A stretch of DNA of 64,000 nucleotides. Source: Struthio camelus. Its lineage: Eukaryota; Chordata; Aves; Struthioniformes; Struthionidae. Where the stretch lies: the NCBI RefSeq assembly GCF_040807025.1, contig NC_090956.1, positions 923,017 to 987,016 of the forward strand, read 5' to 3'. Shown here one piece after another: positions 8,981-19,249 of this stretch. The notes beneath the pieces are model-generated. The model did not search any database and was not told where the DNA came from. It worked only from the letters and a program-made list of their open reading frames with translations. Positions within the stretch are counted from its first letter, which is position 1. Every line of letters begins with the position of its first letter. A program made the position numbers and the translations under genes.

Positions 8981-11919
8981 TGGGGGACGGCGCCGCACAA
9001 GCCTGAACCCATCTTCCCAAGGAAGGGCGATGCAGCGGAGGAACCTCGCTGCGCTCGCTCGAGCGGAGAAAGTTGCGGGTAAGAGGAGAGCTGCCAGAGC
9101 TGGGAGGCGGCGGCGGCTACAGGGCGTTAAAAACACGGCCGGACGGCAGGAAGGCGGCCAGGCTGCCAGCCAGGCGCTGCCCGGGGGGGCGCCGGGTTTA
9201 GAGAGCGGGATCCCGCCGGCCCTTCCCGCCCTGCCGGGGACCGGCGCCGCCAGCGCCGCGATGCGGCGTCCACGCCGAGCGCGAGGCTCGCAAAACGGAG
9301 TAAAACCAGCGGTTTGTGACTTAGCAGTCACGCTCTCCGGTTTAAGGAAGAGTCTGGCAGGATGTAAGTTATATGCAGGACTAGTTTTTGTCTCATTTAA
9401 TACACGATTGCCCCAAAACAGCCTTCAGGGGTGCAGAGCAAACCTGTTTTTTTTAGAGACATCTTCCCAACCGCTTATAGCCCAAGCAGCCCAGGCTTTT
9501 GGCTTGCAAGGTGCCCGATTTTTGGGGAAGGGTATGGCCAGCGCATGCCTATGGCAAACGCTTTCGGGCTCTAATGCCTCCACTGGTGCCTTGGCATAAA
9601 GAGCAGCTCCGAGGAGCCTAGGACAGACGGCTGGAGCAGCAGGACACCCGAATTTTGCTCCTTCATCGTCAGGGAAAGGTGAGCCAGCACCATCGCCATC
9701 AGCATGAGTAAGGGTTTTCCTCCGAACGCGGATCGCGGCGCTCCCGCGGCCGTGCCGGCCTTGCGTCCCACCGGGCGAGCCCGGGGATGGCAGCGCGGCG
9801 GGACCGCGGCCGTGAGCTGACACCAGTGCCCCGCCGAGCCCCAGACCGCGCGCCGGCCGCGCTGGGCGCCTCTGCGACAGAAACAGGATGGACAAGTTTT
9901 CCCCGGGGACGAGATCCGGCTGACATGCTGGAGGTCGGGTGCTCTGGGTCTCACGTACCTGGATGTAGCAACTGTCACTTACCGTGTTTAATAAAGGTTT
10001 CTCTTAATATTTAGCCCTCCTGGCCCTACTGGCCATGAAGCAAAGGTCACCACATGGGAAACGCTTAATAAGAGCACAGAAACATATTGGACAAACCATG
10101 GGTGATGCCAAGCATCCAACACTTTGGGGGCAGATAGGTACTTTATTGTATGAAATTGTTGCCTCAGGTTGAAAGTTGCACTTCCATCTCAAGAGGCACA
10201 GACACAGCGGTGATGAACTTCACGCGGACCGCGACCGGCGCTGGGCGACGTCCTCGCCGGCAGCCACCGCCGAGCGCCGAGGCGGAGCCGCCTCGGCCAG
10301 CCGGGCCCACAGGCAGCGCTTTGCGGAAGTGATTTCAGTAGATTTACCTCCAGGAGGACTATTGAAAGGCTGGAGCGTCCAGAACAAACAGACTCAAGCG
10401 GTGACGATTCGAGAGGTTTCAGGCAAGCATGACTAAGACCTTGAATAACCACTGCAGCAGCTACCGGCTGCAGAGCGATGTGCTGAAACGCAGCTCGAGC
10501 GTTAATCCAGACGCAGGCATCTCCCTGCAAACAAGACAGACCGGGAAGGGATGGAGTCACTGCCGCTTCCTCACGCCTCGCCCGAGCGCGCGCGGCCGCC
10601 GCCTGCCTATGGGGGTGAAGGCAGCCGGCGCTGGTCACGCGCCGATAGCACCAAGGAAGAGTGAGAGTTTGGCCCAAGTTTTAATTGATGCCCAAGGAAA
10701 GGAAGAAGAGGAGAAATGCCGGGCCAGCCTGGGCAGTCCTGCGCAAGGAGAGGGACTTCGTCCCTGCCCCCAGGCCGCATCCGTCTGGCCTTTCCCGGGC
10801 GGCAGAGCAAGGACGGTTGATGTTTTCCGAGGCCAGTGCAAAATTTTCAGACAGCCTCTGCTCTTCAGACGGTCGCTTTCAGCCAGCGAAGGCGGCTCGT
10901 CCCCGCCGCTGGCACGGCGGGGCAGAAACCCGATCCAAATTCACCCGCGATCGAGGCCAGAACGGGGCCTCGGTAGTCACAGGGCCGTTCCATTTCTGCG
11001 CCTATCTAGCTTGTCCCGGAAAGCTGTTTTCCCTCAGATTCGTTGCTCCTGGAGTTAAAAGCAGTGTTTCTTCATTTTCTGACGCGAGAACCCCCGCTGC
11101 CTCCCGCGAGCTGCTCCCAAGTCTCTCCCTCCGTTTGCCTCCCCTCCGCCCAGGAGCGAAGCCCCGTCCCCCAGGCAGCAGCGGAGCCCGCCGGCGCCCG
11201 TTAAACGGCGCCTCTCGAAGGAGCCTTCGAGCTGCTGGCAGCGCCGGGCAGCCAGCGGAGCGGCGGGTCGCGGGGTCTCTGCTCCGAGCTGTTTCCCTCT
11301 GTCCTCCACCAAGCGGAGGCTTTCTGCCCGCGAGAGCCTCCCCCTCTTCCTGCCTCGCTCCTTTTCACCGCTGTGAGTAAGGGGGGGACACGGATGAGAC
11401 TGCTGTGACAGGGGACCTGGCTTGCAGGTGGCTTTCCACCACCCTTCTAGGTGAGGCCAACAGCCGCTGCGCGCACAGGGACACAGGAAAGCGCGGGGTC
11501 AGGAAAGAAGAAAAGCTCCCCTCTCCCGCGGGCGGCCGCCTGCCGCGGGCTCCTGGCGCGGCTCCCAGCCCAGAGCGCCTCCCTCGGGCGCCAGCCACGC
11601 GCGCCCTGTCCGCAAAGCAAACCCCCTCACCCTGACCTAGCGAAGTGTAATTAAAACTGCGTCAAAGGGGACAACGGCCGCCCTAGCCCTGTCGGACCCG
11701 TAAGGAGGGCAGTCTCTGCACATCCACTCAGCCCAAGGCGGCCTTCCTTGAGGCCCCTGGAGAAGCAGCGGGTGGCGCGGAGCCCTGCTGGGCCACCGCA
11801 ACCAGGGGCAGCCGGCGGGCAGGGCGGCGGCGGCGGCCGCTCGACCCGCCGGTGCTCGTCCCGGCTAACAGCACCCAGCTGGGGCCGTGGGGCACCTGGG
11901 CCCTGCCTGGCTGGGGCGG

Positions 11920-12970
11920 CCGTGGGGCGGGGGGGTGCGTGGGGCCCGGCCGTGGGGCGCGGGGGCGCGTGGGGCCCGGCCGTGGGGCACGGGGGTGCAC
12001 AGGGCCTGGCCTTGGGGCGCGTGGGGCCCGGCCGTGGGGCGCGGGGGTGCACAGGGCCTGGCCTTGGGGCCCGTGGGGCCCGGCCGTGGGGCGCGGGGGC
12101 GCGTGGGGCCCGGCCGTGGGGCACGGGGGTGCACAGGGCCTGGCCTTGGGGCCTGTGGGGCCCGGCCGTGGGGCGCGGGGGCGCGTTGGGCCCGGCCGTG
12201 GGGCGCGGGGGTGCACAGGGCCTGGCCTTGGGGCGCGTGGGGCCCGGCTGCAGGGTGCGAGGGCGTGTGGGACCCGGCCGTGGGGTGCAGGGGGGCCCAG
12301 CTGTGGGGCACGGGGGCGCGGGGGGGCCCGGCTGTGGGGCACAGGGGTGCATGGGGTCTGGCTGTGAGGCGTGGGGGTGCGTGGGGTCCGGCCGTGGGGC
12401 ACAGGGGCTCATGGGGCCCGGCTGTGAGGCGTGGGGGTGCGTGGGGCCCGGCCGTGGGGCACAGGGGTGCGCAAGGCCTGGCTGCGGGGTGCAGGGGCGC
12501 GTGGGGTCTGGCCGTGGGGTGCATGGGGTCTGGCCACAGGGCGCGTGGGTGCGCAGGTTTGTGGGGCTGGCTGTGGGGCGCGTGGGTGCGTGGGGCCCGG
12601 CCGCGGGGTGTGCGGGTGCACAGGGCCTGGCCACAGGGCACATGGGTGTGTGGACCCGGCTGTGGGGCATGGGGGCGTGCGTGGGGCACGTGGGCGCACA
12701 CCGCCTGGCCCTGGGGCGCGGGGGTGCGCAGGGCTGGCTGAGGGGCGCGTGGGCGCATGTGGCCCGGTTGTGGGGCGCAGGGGCGCGTGTGGCCCGGCCG
12801 CGGGGCATGGGGATGCGCGGGGCCGGCCGCGGGGTGCGTGGGCGCATGGGGCGGGGTGCAGGGATGTGCAGGGCCCAGCTGCGGGGTGTGGGGGCGCGCG
12901 GGGCCGGGTGCGTGGGTGTGCAGGGCCGGCCGCGGGGCGCGGGGGCGTGTGGGGCCCGGCGGCGCTGCCG
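11920..12970. repeat. GC-rich minisatellite array, about 30-bp units
   Basis: This is a tandem array of about 1.05 kb. The main unit is about 30 bases (CGTGGGGCCCGGCCGTGGGG followed by a G-rich end), interspersed with shorter variants of about 22 bases (TGCACAGGGCCTGGCCTTGG and similar). Units are nearly identical in the first 300 bases and diverge after about 12250. The + strand is strongly G-rich with many runs of four or more G. The period is a multiple of three for the main unit, so several frames stay open on both strands and give long artefactual proteins. Confidence 0.92.
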
Positions 12971-13079
12971 GCCCCGCGCCGCCCCGGAGCACCGGGGAAT
13001 GCAGCGCCGCCAGTTCCTTGCAAAAGAGCTCGGGGCGCCCCACGCAGCGCTGGCCCCGCTCGCGCTGAGCTCCCGCGCC

Positions 13080-16000
13080 GGCTCCCGCAGCCGCCCGCTT
13101 GCAACACCGTCCCAGCTACGAACAGGGAAACGTATCCGGCTTGGGGCCGCGGAGGGCACGCGCCCGCTCCTGCCTCATCGCTGCCCCGCGGTGCTGTCCC
13201 ACAGGCTCCTGTGCCGGCTTTGTTTTCAGCCTCATGCTCCCGCCTCGCTTCCCCTTCCAGAGGAGCTGGGCCGGGACGCCCAGTGTCCCCGCGGGCCGCC
13301 ATGCACCTGCGGCATGCAAGGCTGCAGCTTCATTTCATCACCAGCCTTCCTCCCTCTTGCTCGTTTGAAATCAAAACTCCAGAATTTCCAAACTAGCTGA
13401 ACAAACCTCACCCTGTACAACATGCTGATGCGTGATTGTTTCTCTGTCTTCCTACTCATTTATTTTTTCCAAATATATTTCTAGAGATGGAAAAATGTAT
13501 GTATTCGCTATGTGTATTCACTAGCAATTAAAAACAGGCCGAGGTCTGAACGGAAGATGCAGTCATGGCAAAGCGTGGCTAAATCCAGTTGCTGGTCAGA
13601 GTCACCATGAATCATACTGTTTTCATAATGCTATATTGCTGCAGTATCTTCCTCTGTTGTATTTTAAGACCTTCTCACCCAAGTTTACATAACCAGTCCT
13701 GAAAGGTACATCATGTTCATGTTCCTGAGATAATCACAGAGGGTAATCATCCCTCAGTCTTGTTCTGGTTATAAAAATTCATCAGTCACAAAATAGTTTA
13801 CATCCCCCCCCAGAGCATGGGAAAGGGCCAATAAAGTCCCGGCCTCTGTGAGTTTTTTAAACGCTCATTCCTCAGAGACGACGTCGGGCTGATTCTTTCC
13901 TCGGTTTCCCTGGACGGCTTTGCGTTCCTGCCGCCCCGCGCACAAATGGCATCGTGAACTGTCCCATATTTAGAAGGAGCTGAAGTAATGTCAAACGGGT
14001 TGGCTTTTTCCTGTAAACTTTTATGGCAGAAAAAGTAAATTAGCGAAACCAATTCCCTGTCATGTTAATTAGGTACAGAGCAGGTCTGCGCAAAATCTCA
14101 CCTGCGACAAATCGCTGCCTAAGCACCGAGCCGATGGCGCTGCCGTGCTGAGCAGCCTGTTAGTTTCGAAGCACATCCGTAGCGGTGCGATGTGCTTTGC
14201 ACAGGTAAAGATTCAGGTGTCATCAATATTCAGGCTAAAGCAAGGTGTATCTGGAACAGATCGCTCTGAAACAAGCAGCGCGGCTGCAGGTCGCCGGGTC
14301 GCGCCGAGGCAGCCAGAAGCCCTAAACCGGGAGCACGTTTTACAGCACGGCGTGAACCAGTTCTTTGCTGCGGCGGTGGGCAGCTGCGTGCAGCGTGACC
14401 GTCGGGGCAGGAGGGGCTCCTCGCCCGGGAGCTCGCGCTCGCCCCGGCCCCGGCGGGGACCACTTCCTTCGCCTCTTCTGCTGCTTGTAAAACAAAACCA
14501 GCGCTCGTTTTATGGCCTGATCTTTGTAACGCAAACACAGGCTAGTTAAAAAGGTTTTATGTGCAGTGATTACTAGTGTAACTTGGCTGGTTAGACGATG
14601 GGTATCATTTGACTGTGAATTTACTGGTCACAACTAAATTGCTGTATATATTATTTTATTTAGTGACAGCCTGTTTCTAAAAGTGTTCCTGATAAACCAA
14701 GCAATTAAAGTGCTGAACTGGCCTGTTTTCACCCTACATAGCAACAGGTGATGCCTGATTTCTCTGGCTAGCGCAGAGCATGCGAAACGTTCCCGCCGCC
14801 CTGGCTGCGGCGCTTCATCATAAACCCCGGGTGAATAATGGCGAGACGGAACAGCGTATTCCTTCCCTGTTTCTGTTAGCAGGACGGTTCCCTGTAAACA
14901 CAGGAGTTGTCCAACGGGAAGTCGAGCTGAAGAAGTGACTAATATTTAGCACGTACATCTCGCAGCTGCTGTCAAATGGCAGTCTAATTAGCCCGTGAGT
15001 TTAAGTACTGGTGGTGCGTATCGTCAGCCCTCGGCGTGACTGCTGGCCGCGCTGCATCACCACCGCGGATCAGGCCGGGGCCGGCCCTGAGGCAGGCAGG
15101 AAAATAAATAATAAAATGACAGCACCCTCTCCCCTTCCCTTTCAGGATCTCTCGAACTTCTGCGAATATTCGTGAACTCGCACAACTGGGAGATCAGCGT
15201 CTTGAAACAATATCTGTGAACTCCGGCAGCGACGGTCACGGCCGCCTTTGAGCACAGCCCCAGCGCATCCCGCAACAGGATCCCCCCGAGCGATTGTGCT
15301 GAAGGACATGATTTGGCTAAAGGAAATACAGATTTAAATAAACTACAGAACTCCGTGTCTCATGTTTTTTTCCAGTGCATCAACTCAATCACCATGAAAA
15401 TACTTCCATTTCACTAGACAAATTTAGGACCAGTTGGTATCTTAGATACACTACGGATTAGACTGATGATGAAGCCATTTTCTGTGTTAATTTGTCCCAC
15501 GTGTCTGATTTCTCAGCTGTATTTAACTACCGTCAATAGCATATCATGCTAACATAACATTCAGACTCAGGAACACAATGCATCGGGTGTAGAAAAGATT
15601 TTCAGAGTGTTTTTCAGCTGTATTTTTGACAGGAGGTTTTTGCTTATGAAATAAACTTTCTCATGTAGTGAGAGATACAACACAAAGTCAAATCAAATTC
15701 AAGGTCATTCAGCTTCACTGGCTTCACAGCTGATTTTTCAAACTGCGGAACAAATGTTGCCTGCTCTATTTTGAGTATTAAGGCTGCCAGTGCTGTTAAT
15801 AGACATTGTTCTCCAGAGAAATAAGTAGCAATAGAAGGGCAATTATTTTGACAGGACAGAGGTTAGAAACTGGCTAAGTCCTGGTATTCACTATAAAACC
15901 TGTTCACTCTAGCTTCACTTGAAAATATTGTTTAAACACAATCCTGCATTCCATTTTTGATATAATGGTAGAAGGTACACTTGTGCAATTTAAAAATAAA

Positions 16001-16950
16001 AATCCCTTTTGTTCACAAACAACAAAACACGGAGACATTTGGGAAAGTCTGAACAAGTCCTGATTGAACAAGAAACCGATTACTCCTCGTAGCAAGAGGC
16101 AATCGTTACGTTCGACAACACTTAGCTGTTGTGCAGTGATTTGTATTTCCAGGGTGATTTAAACATGTTTACTGTTTTGTTGTGAGGATTAACGTCTCCC
16201 ACAATCACTCGAGACGCTCGAGGTTTTACCTCTATATCATATTTGTACAGGACTGTTGGGTTCAGGGATTACATCCCACGGCATGGCGTGCCCTGGCCCT
16301 GATGTAGGAAAATACAGAAAATATGCTTAAGTGGGGTATGTATGTCTCTGACACCCCTAAAGGATTAAAATATGTGATCAATAGGAAACAGTGTGCAACA
16401 CATGCAAGATGAAAATTAAGTCATAAAATGCAAAGCTGCATGCGAAGCGCTGTAAAAAGCACGGACAAGCAGGCTGGTGAGGGTTTGCAGCCGCTCGCAT
16501 TGCACCTTCAAAGGCAAACGTAAGAGCTTCTTATTCACTCACTAATTTTTCTTCTGGCTTTCCAAGATGTCCTTTAATTTTGTTGTCATTTTATGGAAGC
16601 AGAGTCATTTATCCTCGCACGGGATCGCCACCTTTCAGAATCGACGTGCCGGTGCCGCCAAGAAAGACTTCTGGGCCTTCTATTTAAGCATCAACATTTC
16701 CTCAGTCTGCGCTGAAAGATAGGTGGTATACAAAACACTCGCACGGAAACCATGCCCAGCAGCAGTCTTGATAGTAAACACAGCTGCTCAAGGAGGCTTT
16801 TTCATGTGTCTTCTTAAAAAAAACGATTATAAAATCTTTTTTAAAGAGGATTATAAAACTTTCAAAGTACTAGCGCAGTTCACCTGCGGTTTTCAAACGT
16901 GTCAGAAGGCCTCATGAGCGATGGTTGGCGAAAGTGAATTCAAAGGAAAT
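13080..16950. other. Intergenic sequence, no gene recognised
   Basis: This is mixed-composition sequence between the first minisatellite and the CpG island at 17 kb. A small CpG-rich patch lies at about 14280-14480. From 15300 to 16900 it is AT-richer, with no recognisable exon, RNA gene or transposon. Confidence 0.5.
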
Positions 16951-17597
16951 TAGATTAACTAAGGGCCAAAATTCAAGTCCAGACAGCAACCAGGCGACGT
17001 GCCGGCGTCTGGAGCCCGAGGCGGGCGCAGCCATCGGCTGCAGCGGGGCGGCTGGGTCAGCGGCCGCGCACCCCGGCCCTGCTCCGGGGCGCCAGCGCCG
17101 TCTCCCTTCCCCTTCCCAGCGACGCCCGGATCCGCAGCGCAGCCCCGGGGCCACGGGCTGCCGCCCTAGAAGACTTTCCTTGTCTCTTTTTGCCTCTTCG
17201 GGGGAAGAACAAGAAGGGGAAGTGCCCAGCTCTGGGGGGAGCGGGCCGTGCGAGGGCTTCGCCGGGGGGGTCCCAACACGCGGGGTGGCAGCGAAGCCTG
17301 GACGAGGCAGAAATAAACCGGAAAATATCCCCGCTGGGGGTCTGAGGGGGGGCTGACGGCAGGGAGGTGTCTAGATGCGCAGCTGTGAAAGCCCGAGGGA
17401 AACAGGAGAGCCCAGGCCGCGCGGGCAGGGGGCCGCGGGGAGCCGGCGGGCCGAGCCCCGGGGCTGTGGGGGCCGGGGCCGCGCCGCACCCGCCCCGGCC
17501 GCTTCCGCTGCCCCGGCGGCGGCGGGGGAAGGAGAGAGCTCGGCGGAGTGAAAACGAGCGAAGCGCTTAAAAGGGGAGCGGAGGGAAGAGCGGGAGC

Positions 17598-17817
17598 GTG
17601 CGGCGCGGGCGGCTGAGCCGCCCTGCAGGTGCCGGGCGCGGAGGCACCGCGGCTGGGTGGGGAAGGGGCCGCGGCCGCCGGGCTGCTCCGCTCCGGGCTC
17701 GGGCGGGCGGGCGGCGGCGGCGGGGCGGGCCGGGCCGGCGGGGCGGGGCGGCGGCGGCGGCAGGGCCCGGCCCGGCCCCAGCACGCAGCGCCGCCGGGGG
17801 AGCTGCGCGGCCGGCAG
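17598..17817 (+). other. SCNN1B: Inferred non-coding first exon of SCNN1B
   Basis: The start is set about 25-30 bases after the TATA-like element at 17567-17572 and the end by the donor CAG|GTAGGG. Splicing to the acceptor at 26301/26302 would give an intron of about 8.5 kb. In mammals SCNN1B, as I recall, has a non-coding first exon and the ATG in exon 2, which fits this arrangement. No transcript evidence is available, and the exact ends are guesses apart from the donor. Confidence 0.3.
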
Positions 17818-17852
17818 GTAGGGACGGGGCGCACGGGCCGCGGGCGGGTCGG

Positions 17853-17898
17853 CCGTCCGTCCATCCGACCGTCCATCCGTCCGTCCATCCGACCGTCC
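17853..17898. repeat. CCGT/CCAT tetranucleotide repeat
   Basis: About eleven CCGT, CCAT and CGAC type tetramers lie in tandem, just after the proposed exon 1 donor and inside the CpG island. Confidence 0.8.
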
Positions 17899-17996
17899 CC
17901 GCGGGGCCCCCGCCGCGCCGGCTCTCGGGGCGGGCCGGGGGTCGCGGCCGTCGGTGCCCCTGGGCAGAGCGAGTAGCGACGCCGGGGGTTGGGATG

Positions 17997-19005
17997 GGGC
18001 CGTCGGGGCGTCCCTGAGGCGCCGCCTTGTCCCCACCGGGCCGTCGGGGCGTCCCTGAGGCGCCGCCTTGTCCCTCCAGCTTCGCGGGCCATCGGGGCGT
18101 CCCTGAGGCGCCGCCTTGTCCCCTCCGGGCCGTCGGGGCGTCCCTGAGGCGCCGCCTTGTCCCCTCCAGCTTCGCGGGCCATCGGGGTGTCCCTGAGGCG
18201 CCGCCTTGTCCCCACTGGCCTGTCGGGGCGTCCCTGAGGCGCCGCCTTGTCCCCACCGGCCCTGTGAGACGTCGGGGCGTCCCTGAGGCGCGCCACCTTG
18301 TCCCCACTGGGCCGTCAGGGTGTCCCTGAGGCGCCACCTTGTCCTCTCCAGCTTCGCGGGCCGTCGGGGCGTCCCTGAGGCGCCGCCTTGTCCCCTGTGG
18401 CCCCGTGAGACGTCAAGGCGTCCCTGAGGCGCCACCTTGTCCCCTCCGGCCATGCGAGACGTCAGGGCGTCCCTGAGGCGCCGCCTTGTCCCCTGTGGCC
18501 CCGTGAGACGTCAAGGCGTCCCTGAGGCGCCACCTTGTCCCCTCCGGCCATGCGAGACGTCAGGGCGTCCCTGAGGCGCCACCTTGTCCCCTCCAGCCCC
18601 GTGAGACGTCAGGGCGTCCCTGAGACGCCACCTTGTCCCCTCTGGCCCGGCGGGGCGTCCCTGAGGCGCCATCTTGTCCCTTCCGGCCCCGTGGGATGTC
18701 GGGGCGTCCCTGAGGCGCCATCTTGTCCCCTCTGGCCCTGCGGGATGTCGGAGCATCCCTGAGGTGCCTTGTCCCCTCTGGCCCCGCAGGATGTCGGGGC
18801 ATCCCTGAGGCGTCATCTTGTCCCCTCCAGCTCCACGGGACGTCGGGGCATCCCTGAGGCGCCGCCTTGTCCTCTCTGGCCCTGTGGGACATCCCTGAGG
18901 CACCATCTTGTCCCCTCCAGCCCCGCAGGATGTCGGGGCGTCCCTGAGGCGCCATCTTGTCCCCTCCAGCTGTGCGGGGTGTCAGGGCGTCCCTGAGGCG
19001 CCAGC
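17997..19005. repeat. GC-rich minisatellite array, 41-57-bp units, about 22 copies
   Basis: The core GTCCCTGAGGCGCC recurs about 22 times between 18010 and 19000, at spacings that are mostly 41 or 48-50 bases and occasionally near 37. Each unit reads roughly: CGTCGGGGC, the core, then CGCCTTGTCCCC and a variable linker (CCGG, CTCCAGCTTCGCGGGC, or GGCCCCGTGAGA). Copies at the 5' end are nearly identical; towards 19000 they accumulate changes (GCCGCC to GCCATC, and CpG to CpA or TpG). Long open frames run through the array on both strands and should not be read as genes. If the exon 1 proposal is right, the array is in SCNN1B intron 1, about 180 bases after the donor. Confidence 0.92.
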
Positions 19006-19249
19006 TCGGCGCCGGCCGGCTGCACCTACACAACCGCTTCTCTTTGCCTTTTACCCTCAGTTACTCAGTCAGAAGCGAGTGCATCGCCTTCGGTTCAAAG
19101 CAGGGCTAGGATTCTGTGTCGCGAGGGGAAGGGCGAAGCGCAGGGCTCGGGCGCTGTGAGCCGCGGCGGCTGTGGCGTGGCCGAAGCCACAGGCGGTGCT
19201 GGGGGCGGTGCAGCGTCCCCCCGCCGTCAGCTCCGGCCTCACCGTGCCA

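Larger units (their letters stand above)
7430..11640. other. CpG-rich, GC-rich intergenic block
   Basis: Several dense CpG patches lie here, roughly 7840-8035, 8560-9300, 9720-9930, 10200-10320 and 10560-11620, separated by AT-richer stretches. Long open frames occur on both strands in these patches, as expected where stop codons are rare, and none matches a protein I recognise. CpG islands in birds often mark promoters, so one or more unannotated (perhaps non-coding) transcripts could start here. A strong donor-like GGGTAAGAGG (GT near 9079) and an AP-1 consensus at 8974-8980 lie inside the largest patch. Confidence 0.5.
17000..17970 (+). promoter_or_regulatory. CpG island; candidate SCNN1B promoter
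   Basis: This is a dense CpG island with several GC boxes of the GGGCGGG type. A TATA-like TTAAAA is at 17567-17572, and a good splice donor follows at 17818-17819 (GGCAG|GTAGGG). The SCNN1B start codon lies only eight bases after a splice acceptor at 26302, so a 5' non-coding exon must exist upstream. This island is the last and densest before SCNN1B. The assignment is inference; other islands at 8.6-11.6 kb are alternatives. Confidence 0.4.

Noticed and set aside
8515-9895. Overlapping open frames of 117-252 codons on both strands
   Set aside because: CpG-island composition with few stops plus a GGA repeat explains them; no recognisable protein family or splice structure supports them.
11651-13400. 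Very long open frames (502 codons on minus, 550 codons on plus) rich in Pro/Arg or Gly/Arg
   Set aside because: They are produced by the 30-bp minisatellite: several frames are open on both strands at once, the composition is purely repeat-driven, and no known domain is present.
17166-19005. Minus-strand frames of 256-376 codons with GTRRRLRDAP-type repeats, and plus-strand RGVPEAPPCP-type frames
   Set aside because: They are translations of the CpG island and the second minisatellite. The repeated peptide simply follows the DNA unit, and open frames occur on both strands.
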